DNA of 64,000 bases from contig NZ_JACHID010000001.1 of assembly GCF_014203025.1 (NCBI RefSeq), positions 186,001 through 250,000 of the forward strand, given 5' to 3'. Below the pieces are notes generated by a model. The model saw nothing but the letters and a program-made list of their open reading frames with translations. It ran no database searches and had not been told where the DNA came from. Shown here piece by piece: positions 17,078 to 25,013 of this stretch (the stretch's first letter is position 1; every line of letters begins with the position of its first letter). Both the position numbers and the translations under genes were made by a program. The stretch is from Desulfurispira natronophila. Its GTDB lineage: Bacteria > Chrysiogenota > Chrysiogenetes > Chrysiogenales > Chrysiogenaceae.

Positions 17078-17122
17078 TGGTAGCAGGAGCGTCTGGGAGG
17101 AGACCTGGCGGGAGTGCTACCA
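17078..17122. other. Nested hairpin in the leader region of the 17384 operon
   Basis: The outer arms TGGTAGCA (17078-17085) and TGCTACCA (17115-17122) enclose inner arms GTCT (17091-17094) and AGAC (17101-17104). The loop regions are purine-rich (GGGAGG, GGCGGGAG). The element lies 262 bases before the operon start and matches no riboswitch consensus I know. The rest of the 17033-17383 gap holds the tandem repeat listed next and nothing else recognisable. Confidence 0.35.
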
Positions 17123-17277
17123 TTAGCTTTTACAAAGCCACTTTATTTATCCTGCCTTATTGATCCAGGATGGTTACAATTTCTATTTATGATTTTTTAT
17201 TTTAACAAGCCAGTGCACTTCATAAATGGTGCCCCTGAGATCCATGCAATAAGCATATCGGTAAAAGTGCTTATTTA

Positions 17278-17303
17278 ACTATCAATTTGACTACTATCAA
17301 TTT
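17278..17303. repeat. Tandem 11-base direct repeat, possible operator
   Basis: ACTATCAATTT occurs at 17278-17288 and again at 17293-17303, separated by 4 bases (15-base period, about one and a half turns). It lies about 80 bases upstream of the first gene of the operon, a position typical of a tandem regulator binding site. Confidence 0.5.
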
Positions 17304-17383
17304 TATTCCTATGGCATATGGTACCTTCTTTTTTGCGTAATCACTCAGGATTTATTATATCGTTGCATACCAGGAGGTACTCT

Positions 17384-18610
17384 ATGCAGGCTGCAATAAA
17401 CGGTTCCATGACTATTGAACAAATAGTGACCCAATACCCTCAAACAATTTCAGTCTTTGAATCCCGCGGATTCAAGGGCTTCAGTGACCCGAACGCCATA
17501 CAAACCGTAGGTAGATTTTTAAAACTCGAGTCATTGCTTAAGCGTGAAAACTGTGATCACGACGCTTTTATCCGTCTTTTAGAGCAAGCAATAAATAATG
17601 ATAACACTACAAGCCTCTCAGGCGCAGAGGATATCACAACGCTGAAGATTGCAGGATTGCTACCCTGTCCAGTGCGGGTGCCATTACAGGAAGCGCTGGA
17701 TTCCTTCGCTGAGTCATACCGCAAAGACTACGCTATTAACGTGGAGTCTCAGTTAGAAGCAGCTGCCATAGGAGCCCAATGGATTGAAGAGCATGTAACC
17801 AGTCTACAAAGCCATGAAGAACTTCCGGATATACTTTTGAGTGCAGGATTTGAAACTTTTTTTGACCCTAAATTAATTGGTCGCTGGAAAGATCAAGGGG
17901 TATTTGTAGATACTACAGGAACCATATCGCTTAACACTTCATTTGATGGTGTGGATATTCGCGATCCACAAGGTGATTATGGTATTATTTCGGTTGTCCC
18001 TTCGGTGTTTGTAGTTCATCAAGCAAACTATCCAGACATAGAACCTCCCCGGTGCTGGGCTGATATTCTTGAACCTCGCCTGGAGGGCTTGATAAGCCTT
18101 CCTGTTTCTGATTTTGACCTTTTTAATGGTATTCTCCTCAATATACACAAAGAGTATGGTGATCAAGGGCTGATGCGTCTGGCCCGCAGCATGTCCACCA
18201 GTCTTCATCCAGCACAGATGGTTCATGCCTCAAATCGTCGCTCAGCGCAAAAGCCATTTGTTTCCATCATGCCATACTTTTTCACGAAAATGCTGCGAAA
18301 CCCCGAAGTAGCGCGCTGTGTGTGGCCTGAAGACGGGTCAATAATCAGTCCAGTATTTATGCTGGTGAAAAAGGATCAACTTGAACATAGCAAACCACTC
18401 GCTGATTTTTTTGCCGGAAAGGAAGTGGGCAACATCCTTACAAACCAGGGGCTTTTTCCCTCACTTAATGCCGCCGTTATCAATAATTTACCCACAAATC
18501 CTACTTGGAAATGGATTGGTTGGGACTACCTTTACGCCAACGATATCGGGGCCCTCCTCCAGCATGTGAATGAAGTTTTCCGGCAGGCAGTACAGGAGTG
18601 TGGACAATGA
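17384..18610 (+). CDS. Cytosolic substrate-binding-like protein with N-terminal DUF1858-like domain
   Basis: Function unknown, 408 residues. The first 70 residues (MTIEQIV--YP---VFESRGF) resemble the DUF1858 helical domain but lack its cysteines. The remainder (about 90-400) looks like a type II periplasmic binding protein of the Fe/ABC class, with segments such as PDILLSAGFETFFDP, the Trp-containing CWADILEPRLEG and a C-terminal NQGLFPSLNAAV. There is no signal peptide or lipobox, so it should be cytosolic, which is unusual for this fold. ATG 17384 has CAGGAGG at ideal spacing. The stop overlaps the GTPase start (ATGA). It is the first gene of a three-gene operon with no permease. Confidence 0.75.
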   Translation: MQAAINGSMTIEQIVTQYPQTISVFESRGFKGFSDPNAIQTVGRFLKLESLLKRENCDHDAFIRLLEQAINNDNTTSLSGAEDITTLKIAGLLPCPVRVPLQEALDSFAESYRKDYAINVESQLEAAAIGAQWIEEHVTSLQSHEELPDILLSAGFETFFDPKLIGRWKDQGVFVDTTGTISLNTSFDGVDIRDPQGDYGIISVVPSVFVVHQANYPDIEPPRCWADILEPRLEGLISLPVSDFDLFNGILLNIHKEYGDQGLMRLARSMSTSLHPAQMVHASNRRSAQKPFVSIMPYFFTKMLRNPEVARCVWPEDGSIISPVFMLVKKDQLEHSKPLADFFAGKEVGNILTNQGLFPSLNAAVINNLPTNPTWKWIGWDYLYANDIGALLQHVNEVFRQAVQECGQ

Positions 18611-19284
18611 AGTTGGTCATAATAGCTGGTCCACCATCAGCAGGTAAAACTGCAGTGATCCTCAAGGTAGCTGAATCATTAGGGAGTGAAGAAAAAGTAG
18701 GAGTGGTGAAGTTTGACTGTCTTTCTACCGACGACGATCAACTGTACGAACGCCGTGGTATAAGGGTTAAGAAAGGGTTATCGGGAGCCATGTGTCCCGA
18801 CCATTTTTTTGTCAGCAATATTGAAGAGTGTGTGCAATGGGGTAAGGCTCAAGGGTTAAGTATGCTTATTAGCGAAAGTGCCGGACTGTGCAACCGGTGC
18901 TCACCTCATATCAAGGGTGTTACCTCAGTATGTGTCGTGGATAATCTTAGCGGGGTACATACACCCAAAAAAATCGGTCCTATGCTACGCTCTGCTGATA
19001 TTGTTGTTATCACAAAAGGAGATATTGTCTCTCAGGCAGAAAGAGAAGTATTTGCCTTTCGTACACAACAGGCAAATCCTCAGGCAACAATTTTAGGGGT
19101 CAATGGCATTACCGGTCAGGGCGCTTACGAGCTGGCTACACTTTTCACTCAAGCTCCAGAAGTTGATACTGTCCAAGGCAGTACCTTACGCTTTTCCATG
19201 CCGTCTGCTTTGTGTTCCTATTGCCTCGGAGAAACCCGCATTGGGGAATCCTATCAGATGGGTAACGTACGAAAAATGCAGTAG
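18607..19284 (+). CDS. HypB/UreG-like SIMIBI GTPase with two CxxC pairs
   Basis: GTP-binding protein of 225 residues. P-loop GPPSAGKT (8-15) and a base-recognition motif TKGD (136-139) are clear. The segment ISESAGLCNRC (Cys95, Cys98) occupies the place of the HypB/UreG switch region, where metal-linked Cys or His residues occur. A second CxxC (Cys203, Cys206) lies near the C-terminus, with single Cys39 and Cys63. This pattern suggests metal binding and GTP-dependent metal or cofactor delivery. It is not HypB itself, as the His-rich N-terminus and hyp neighbours are missing. It is ATGA-coupled to the preceding gene. Confidence 0.78.
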   Translation: MKLVIIAGPPSAGKTAVILKVAESLGSEEKVGVVKFDCLSTDDDQLYERRGIRVKKGLSGAMCPDHFFVSNIEECVQWGKAQGLSMLISESAGLCNRCSPHIKGVTSVCVVDNLSGVHTPKKIGPMLRSADIVVITKGDIVSQAEREVFAFRTQQANPQATILGVNGITGQGAYELATLFTQAPEVDTVQGSTLRFSMPSALCSYCLGETRIGESYQMGNVRKMQ

Positions 19285-19301
19285 CAGTAATAGGAGTACT
19301 T

Positions 19302-20318
19302 ATGAGCCAGAGTGTCACCACACTTCCCATAGCCACCATTTTACGGGACTACCCATTTTGCAGCGATTTTTTTGAATCCCAGGGGATGGAAATACCACAG
19401 ACCGCTAATTCAAAAACACTTACAGGTTACCTTTTCAGTCTTGATGTGGACTACTGGGAGGACATGGGAACTTCCCCGGAAGCTACTTTGCAAAGCTTTA
19501 CTGCCTTTTTTGAGGGTATGGAGCGCATTGCGAACCAAAAAAAATTCAGTGTAGAGAGTCTCACCATTTTAGGTGGCCGTAACAAGCAGGGCGAAGATGA
19601 AAATATTACACTGGAGCTCAACAGGGGCGATGTCATCAGCATTGTCGGCCCCACAGGTTCAGGGAAAAGTCGTCTTTTGGCCGACATAGAGTGGATGGCT
19701 CGAAGGGATACTCCCACGGGTCGAGGCATTCTTGTCAACGGCAGCGATCCTGATCCTTCCTGGCGATTTTCCATTGAGCACAAGCTGGTGGCTCAACTCT
19801 CACAAAACATGAACTTTGTAATGGATCTCACAGTAGAAGAGTTTGTAGATATGCATGCGGAAAGCCGTCTGGTTCCTGAGCGGGAGAACGTCATTCAACG
19901 AATAATGAAAGAGGCCAATTCCCTGGCTGGTGAGCCTTTTACATCTGATACTCCCGTAACATCCCTTAGCGGTGGACAGTCCCGAGCTTTGATGATTGCC
20001 GATACTGCTTTCCTCAGTCGCTCACCCATTGTATTAATAGATGAAATTGAAAATGCTGGTATCGACCGTCAAAAAGCACTGGATTTGCTGGTGCGGGAGG
20101 AAAAAATTGTATTAATAGCCACTCACGATCCTATCCTGGCACTTATGGCTCCTCGACGCATCGTCATACGCAACGGTGGCATTGTTAAAGTCGTAGAAAC
20201 CTCAACAGTTGAACGGAAAAACCTTCACTACCTCCAGGCACTAGACAATAAAATGTTGCGACTGCGCAACCGTGTCCGTCAGGGTGAGCGCATCGAAGAT
20301 GCCACAGAAAACTGGTAA
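19302..20318 (+). CDS. ABC-type ATPase with N-terminal DUF1858-like domain, no cognate permease
   Basis: ATPase of 338 residues. Residues 8-70 (LPIATILRDYP--- FFESQGM) form a domain like that at the start of the 17384 protein. The ABC domain follows, with Walker A GPTGSGKS (116-123), signature SLSGGQSRAL (221-230), Walker B IVLIDE (243-248) continuing as IENAG instead of the usual PTxxLD, and His275 in ATHD. It is soluble and no membrane subunit is encoded nearby, so it may act in a non-transport role with the two upstream proteins. The ribosome binding site is TAGGAG, 18 bases after the GTPase stop. Confidence 0.8.
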   Translation: MSQSVTTLPIATILRDYPFCSDFFESQGMEIPQTANSKTLTGYLFSLDVDYWEDMGTSPEATLQSFTAFFEGMERIANQKKFSVESLTILGGRNKQGEDENITLELNRGDVISIVGPTGSGKSRLLADIEWMARRDTPTGRGILVNGSDPDPSWRFSIEHKLVAQLSQNMNFVMDLTVEEFVDMHAESRLVPERENVIQRIMKEANSLAGEPFTSDTPVTSLSGGQSRALMIADTAFLSRSPIVLIDEIENAGIDRQKALDLLVREEKIVLIATHDPILALMAPRRIVIRNGGIVKVVETSTVERKNLHYLQALDNKMLRLRNRVRQGERIEDATENW

Positions 20319-20351
20319 TAAAGACTGTAAAACACGTGCCAATTTAACCAA

Positions 20352-20381
20352 TTGACATTGTCAGGTATGCTGTGTCATAGT
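20352..20381 (+). promoter_or_regulatory. Probable promoter of metY
   Basis: TTGACA (20352-20357) followed after 18 bases by CATAGT (20376-20381), a 4/6 match, in the 144-base gap before metY. The -10 is weak, so this is tentative. No SAM riboswitch is seen in the leader. Confidence 0.4.
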
Positions 20382-20462
20382 TTCTGTATCGTAAACATTC
20401 GAGCAAACTTGGCGTAACCCTGAATGAATGTGCTGTATCCAGACTCAATATAGGGAGAAACT

Positions 20463-21761
20463 ATGACAACATCAAAATATCGATTTGAAACGCTGGCCCT
20501 TCATGGGGGCCAAACCCCTGACCCCACGACTCTTTCCCGGGGAGTTCCCGTATACCGAACCAGCTCCTATATCTTTCGCGATACTGAGCATGCTGCCAAT
20601 TTGTTCGGTTTGAAAGAATTGGGGAATATTTATTCTCGTCTGATGAATCCCACCAATGACGTGCTGGAGCAGCGCATTAGCTTGCTGGAGGGAGGAGCAG
20701 CTTCTGTGGCGCTGGCTTCAGGAACAAGCGCTATACACTACAGTGTCATTAATATTGCCAGGGCAGGTGATGAAATAGTTGCGGCCAATAATCTTTACGG
20801 TGGCACCTACACCATGTTCGATGCCATACTGCCACAACTCGGCATTAAGACGACTTTTGTAGACTCTTCAGATCCCATAAACTTTGCTCGTGCCATAACA
20901 AAAAAAACCAGGCTTATCTTTATTGAGACTATTGGTAATCCGGCACTTGATTTTACTGATATTGCAGCGATTTCTGCTGTTGCCAAGGAGCATAATCTTC
21001 CGTTGGTAGTGGATGGTACCTTTACGACTCCCTACTTGCTCCGGGCAATCGAGCATGGTGCAGATGTGGTGGTAAATTCACTTACAAAATGGATGGGTGG
21101 GCACGGTACTGCTATAGGCGGTTCTGTTACCGACGCAGGTACATTCAACTGGCAGGATGATAAATTCAACCTTTATAACGAACCCGACCCAAATTACCAC
21201 GGATTGCGTTGGGCTCATGACCTTCCAGAATCTCTGGCACCTGTAGCTTTTGCCTTGCGGCTTCGCACGGTACCTCTGCGTAATTTAGGTGCCTGCCTAT
21301 CACCAGACAATGCTTGGATGTTTCTCCAGGGACTTGAAACCTTGCCCTTTCGCATGGAACGTCACTGTCAAAATGCAATTGATGTGGCGCGATTCCTCAA
21401 GAGCCACCCTTGCGTAGAATGGGTGCGTTATCCTGGACTGGAGGACGACCGCACGTACGAAACAGCGAGCCGTTATTTAGAAAATGGATTTGGCGCTATG
21501 GTGGTTTTTGGCGTCAAAGGTGGTAAAGAAAAAGGAGAGAAGTTCATTAATTCTTTGCAACTTTTTTCACACCTGGCAAATGTTGGAGATGCAAAATCGC
21601 TGGCACTGCATCCTGCCAGCACATCACATTCGCAACTCAGCGAAAAACAGCAACAATCCAGTGGGGTCTCACCTGAACTGGTGCGCCTATCGATTGGACT
21701 TGAACACATTGATGACATTATTGACGATATCAATAGCGCTTTAGCTAAGGTGGCTTTTTAA
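20463..21761 (+). CDS. metY: O-acetylhomoserine sulfhydrylase (Cys/Met metabolism PLP enzyme)
   Basis: Forms homocysteine from O-acetylhomoserine and sulfide, 432 residues as expected for MetY (longer than MetB/MetC). Visible are ETLALHGGQTPDPTT at the start, the YSRLMNPTNDVLE substrate loop, ALASGTSA, VVDGTFTTPYLL and the PLP lysine in NSLTKWMGGHG (Lys209). The C-terminal HPASTSHSQL and SIGLEHIDDI motifs are also present. MetY often starts with this T-x-ALHGG pattern. It is single and convergent with the gsp run. The ribosome binding site is GGGAGA. Confidence 0.95.
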   Translation: MTTSKYRFETLALHGGQTPDPTTLSRGVPVYRTSSYIFRDTEHAANLFGLKELGNIYSRLMNPTNDVLEQRISLLEGGAASVALASGTSAIHYSVINIARAGDEIVAANNLYGGTYTMFDAILPQLGIKTTFVDSSDPINFARAITKKTRLIFIETIGNPALDFTDIAAISAVAKEHNLPLVVDGTFTTPYLLRAIEHGADVVVNSLTKWMGGHGTAIGGSVTDAGTFNWQDDKFNLYNEPDPNYHGLRWAHDLPESLAPVAFALRLRTVPLRNLGACLSPDNAWMFLQGLETLPFRMERHCQNAIDVARFLKSHPCVEWVRYPGLEDDRTYETASRYLENGFGAMVVFGVKGGKEKGEKFINSLQLFSHLANVGDAKSLALHPASTSHSQLSEKQQQSSGVSPELVRLSIGLEHIDDIIDDINSALAKVAF

Positions 21762-21812
21762 AACTTGAAGTTGATATTGGAAAGCCGATCTACATAGAGA
21801 GCTTGTGAAGAA

Positions 21813-22817
21813 TTAATTTACTGCCAGTTGCATAGTTAATAGTGACGGTTCATTGCTTTTCGGTACTTGTGGTGGTGGAAGAGGACTAATCTGGCGGGCA
21901 ATAACGGTGCTGCCCTCAGGTTGGCGATAGATCCAACTGCTCAGATAACTTGATCGCCCAGCGAAAGATGCTGCACTGTTAACGATAAAAAAACTACTTC
22001 CTACAGAAAGACCTTCTTCAGGTAGGTCCATTCCAGCCAGTGCGGGATGTTGAAAAAAGTCATCCAGATTATCAAAGCCATCATTGGCTCTGTCTTCAAC
22101 GAGCCTGATAGCACCAGACTCGTCGAGATTAGGGATGGTAGCTTGCAAAACGGTAGCGCTAGCGGTATTGACGTTTACTTCAGTAAGTGTTGGCAGAGCT
22201 ACCACGTGGGGTTCAAGAGTAGTGTAAATTTCCCAGTCAATACCTTCTATCAGCAGCAGCTCAGAAGGACAGGCCATAGGGCCATCGCCGGTACGGTAGG
22301 GAGGCTCTTTGCTTAAATAAACCAAATCCTCTGCCCCGTCGAGGGAAAAGGGCTCTTGATCAGAATCAATCCAGTCGACAATAGCGTCAGCAAGAGACTG
22401 TTCAATGGCAAGTAAAGATAGCAAGCGACGAAATCTTTCCAATTCGCTTTGGTTAACAGTACTCCCTTCAACAATTCCATTGATATTAAACCTACCTTGC
22501 AGGTCAGTAATAGTAATGTTTAGAGTACCATTATCAATTTCAAAAAAATTAATTCCCTGGGCCCAAGATTCACCGTAATGGTCCACCATGAGATTTTGTT
22601 CAATATCATCCAGCAAATCCTGGTGAAGAATCTGCAGGGCAAATTCTTCAGCACCTCTGGCATAGTAATACGCTTGTTCACGTTGCAAAAGGTTGGCAGT
22701 TTGACGGATGTCAATCTGTTGTCGTTGCATCATGGCAACGGCAACAGTAGTGGCAATAAAGAAAATCAACAGAACGCTTATGAGCGCAACTCCACGTCTA
22801 CCTGCATGAGTACTCAT
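21813..22817 (-). CDS. gspK: Type II secretion minor pseudopilin GspK
   Basis: Large tip pseudopilin of 334 residues. The N-terminal RRGVALISVLLIFF segment has the prepilin cleavage site after Gly but lacks Glu at position 5, which is characteristic of GspK because it caps the pseudopilus. The long globular domain contains two helix-hairpin-helix-like segments (NINGIVEG, VNVNTASATVL) typical of GspK. It is last in the gspGHIJK order and its ATG overlaps the gspJ stop. Confidence 0.92.
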   Translation of the reverse strand: MSTHAGRRGVALISVLLIFFIATTVAVAMMQRQQIDIRQTANLLQREQAYYYARGAEEFALQILHQDLLDDIEQNLMVDHYGESWAQGINFFEIDNGTLNITITDLQGRFNINGIVEGSTVNQSELERFRRLLSLLAIEQSLADAIVDWIDSDQEPFSLDGAEDLVYLSKEPPYRTGDGPMACPSELLLIEGIDWEIYTTLEPHVVALPTLTEVNVNTASATVLQATIPNLDESGAIRLVEDRANDGFDNLDDFFQHPALAGMDLPEEGLSVGSSFFIVNSAASFAGRSSYLSSWIYRQPEGSTVIARQISPLPPPQVPKSNEPSLLTMQLAVN

Positions 22818-23500
22818 GACTCATCTCCACTGCCCGTACTCAATTCAGCACTTTCCCTGTCAGTCAATGTCATGCTGGTATGTGGAAGCATAGCCAATGA
22901 GTGTACACGTCGTAACTTGCCAAATTTTTTACTGTTAACAGTTACTTCAATAGCTACAGGGTTACCGGCCTGGACCTCCCCACCATCGTTTAACTCTAAG
23001 GGGGGCCATTGGTCGTACCAGTTTTCTTGAGAATCAAGTATACGAATATCTAATGACTCAATGTTATCCAAGAGCACCTGAGAGCGCGGCTCACTGTCTC
23101 GGTCCCGATCAAGCACCATCCAATAGTAGCGTTGTAGTGTCGAACCATCAAAATCATAGGCAACGCGCTGTAGCTTACTTCGGGGGTGTTGCAGTGGGTT
23201 AAGCCATCCCCGCCGAGTAATTTCAAGCATGTACATTCCCTCATTCAGTAAAAGAGCATGCTGAAAATCTCCAAATTCATCACGTATAGAGCGGTATGTA
23301 GATTGCTCCAAATCCATGGCAAGTGTCTGTAGGGCTCGTTGTAATTGACGCATTTCCTGGCTCTGACTTTGCGTATGATCCTGGGTAGTGAAAATAGAAT
23401 TGAGTAACTGGTAGGAACCAACGCCAATTATAGTGAATATGCCTATGGCAATGAGCACTTCCAAGAGGGTAAACCCCTGTTGTTGAGACTGTTTAGTCAA
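22814..23500 (-). CDS. gspJ: Type II secretion minor pseudopilin GspJ
   Basis: Pseudopilin of 228 residues with a prepilin leader ending QQQG and FTLLEVLIAIGIF after the cut, including Glu5. GspJ features follow: the LQRALQTLAMDLEQ helix, the YDFDGSTLQRYYW strand pair and the LLDNIESLDIRILD core. It probably starts at TTG 23500, overlapping the gspI TGA (TTGA). No ATG exists early enough to keep the leader. It works with GspI, GspH and GspK at the pseudopilus tip. Confidence 0.9.
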   Translation of the reverse strand: MTKQSQQQGFTLLEVLIAIGIFTIIGVGSYQLLNSIFTTQDHTQSQSQEMRQLQRALQTLAMDLEQSTYRSIRDEFGDFQHALLLNEGMYMLEITRRGWLNPLQHPRSKLQRVAYDFDGSTLQRYYWMVLDRDRDSEPRSQVLLDNIESLDIRILDSQENWYDQWPPLELNDGGEVQAGNPVAIEVTVNSKKFGKLRRVHSLAMLPHTSMTLTDRESAELSTGSGDES

Positions 23501-23925
23501 AACTCCCCCTTGAAACCCACCAAATGAGCTAATCGAGGTGAATCAAAACGCATAAAATGCCCCTCGCTTGCACTCACAGTTATTTCAATGCGACGCAAGT
23601 GAGGACTATCAGTAGCCTCGACTTCGCGGAGAACCTCCCACTTTCGTCCGGCCATACTGACTTCTTCGCTACTTACGCCAGTTGAAGGCCACTGTGGCTG
23701 AGAAAGGACCTCCTCCATGGCATTGCGGGCCACCTGCGCTGCCAGAGTCCGATTTTCAAGATAAGCTGACTGCCGAACGTTTTGGCCTGTAGCGGTAATA
23801 AGAGCTGCAGAGGCAACAGCAAAAACCGCAAGGGCAATCATTACCTCAAGCAAGGTAAAACCTGAGGAATTAATTCGCTTGTGGTGTTGACTTTGAAAGA
23901 AATGAAAAATGTCAGGGATTTTCAA
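23497..23925 (-). CDS. gspI: Type II secretion minor pseudopilin GspI
   Basis: Pseudopilin with SSGFTLLEVMIALAVFAVASAAL (cleaved after Gly, Glu5 present) and a GspI-like LAAQVARNAMEEV helix, about 142 residues. The open frame extends far upstream inside gspH, but the best start is TTG 23925, with AGGA eight bases before it and a normal-length leader. This gives a 14-base overlap with gspH. The start is inferred rather than certain. Confidence 0.87.
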   Translation of the reverse strand: MKIPDIFHFFQSQHHKRINSSGFTLLEVMIALAVFAVASAALITATGQNVRQSAYLENRTLAAQVARNAMEEVLSQPQWPSTGVSSEEVSMAGRKWEVLREVEATDSPHLRRIEITVSASEGHFMRFDSPRLAHLVGFKGEF

Positions 23926-24451
23926 GAGTGATATCCTGCAGGCCGTCAGTGTATATGCGATAGTCGCGAGTGGCGTCAAAGTTGCCACCCTCCCACTTAA
24001 ACTTGATTTCAAAAGCTGTTTTTTCGCCTGAAGACAGAAACAGGAGGGACGGTTGCTCTCCTTGAGACTGGTCTTCTCTTGATGGCAGGACCAGCTCTCC
24101 CTCCCGCTCCACAATCAATTGTAGGCCTTCAGGAAGTTCGTGCTGTCGTAGCGTGCCTTCTTTTATGGGTATCCACTCTGAACGTTGATAATCATAGCGA
24201 AAAAAAATATAAATATCACGTTGATAGCGAAAGCCATACTCAGTGGCTGTAAATATAGCCTCGTCAGCGGCAATATTCAAAACAGCGTGGAGACGCTGAG
24301 CCTCTCGTTGCAATTCGCGTTGATGGCTACTGTCGCTAAAGTTAATTACAATAACAGAAGCCAGTATTCCTACAACTACAAGAACCACCAATATCTCAAT
24401 CAGTGTAAAGCCAAGCTGGTTATGACGATGGAAGGGCAAGGTGTTTGGCAA
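23912..24451 (-). CDS. gspH: Type II secretion minor pseudopilin GspH
   Basis: Pseudopilin of 179 residues. The prepilin leader ends NQLG and is followed by FTLIEILVVLVVVGIL with Glu5. GspH-like QREAQRLHAVLNIAADEAIF follows the hydrophobic helix, then a beta-rich domain. It starts 4 bases after gspG and overlaps gspI. Together with GspI, GspJ and GspK it forms the tip that primes pseudopilus assembly. Confidence 0.88.
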   Translation of the reverse strand: MPNTLPFHRHNQLGFTLIEILVVLVVVGILASVIVINFSDSSHQRELQREAQRLHAVLNIAADEAIFTATEYGFRYQRDIYIFFRYDYQRSEWIPIKEGTLRQHELPEGLQLIVEREGELVLPSREDQSQGEQPSLLFLSSGEKTAFEIKFKWEGGNFDATRDYRIYTDGLQDITLENP

Positions 24452-24455
24452 AAGT

Positions 24456-24902
24456 CTACAGATCCCAGTTTCCTATAACGGCATTGACCCCGTCACCACC
24501 TTCGCGACCGTCAGCACCAAAGGAGTAGAGATCGTAGGAACCATGGTTGCCTGGGCTGATGTACTGGTAGTCATTTCCCCAAGGGTCACGAGGAATACTA
24601 TTGAGATAACCATCGTGGTTCCAGTTACGGGCTTCGGGAAATCCGCTTGGCTGGTTTACCAGTGCTTCCAGTCCCTGGTCGGTGCTGGGGTAGTTATAGT
24701 TATCAAGTCGATACATTTCCAGTGCATTGCTGATGGAACGAATATCGGCTTTTGCAGCTGTGACTCGTGCTTCATCAGGGCGTTGAAGTATGTTTGGTAC
24801 GACCAGAGCAGCCAGAACACCAAGAATGACAACTACCACCATAATCTCAATGAGACTAAAACCTCTTTGACGAGACAGCTTCGTGCGCTTATTCTTGAAC
24901 AT
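24456..24902 (-). CDS. gspG: Type II secretion major pseudopilin GspG
   Basis: Main pseudopilus subunit, 148 residues. The leader ends RQRG, then FSLIEIMVVVVILGVLAALVVPN (Glu5). The GspG signatures TDQGLEALVNQP, DPWGNDYQYISPG and YDLYSFGADGREGGDG form the Ca-binding loop region. Of two in-frame ATGs, the one at 24902 has AAGGAG at 8 bases, while 24908 is too close, so 24902 is chosen. It is first of the gspGHIJK operon. The secretin, ATPase and GspF are not in the window. Confidence 0.95.
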   Translation of the reverse strand: MFKNKRTKLSRQRGFSLIEIMVVVVILGVLAALVVPNILQRPDEARVTAAKADIRSISNALEMYRLDNYNYPSTDQGLEALVNQPSGFPEARNWNHDGYLNSIPRDPWGNDYQYISPGNHGSYDLYSFGADGREGGDGVNAVIGNWDL

Positions 24903-25013
24903 TGACATTTCTCCTTATAGGTGAAGGCTCTTGTGCCTAATGTTTATTTTTTAAGGGTTCGCGAATGGGATCTCATCAATGCAATTTACATACTAGCTTT
25001 ATGTTCCAAGGGT

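Noticed and set aside
17078-17122. A known riboswitch class (nickel/cobalt, fluoride, guanidine, c-di-GMP)
   Set aside because: The conserved loop sequences of these classes, as I remember them, are not present; only the hairpin shape is supported.
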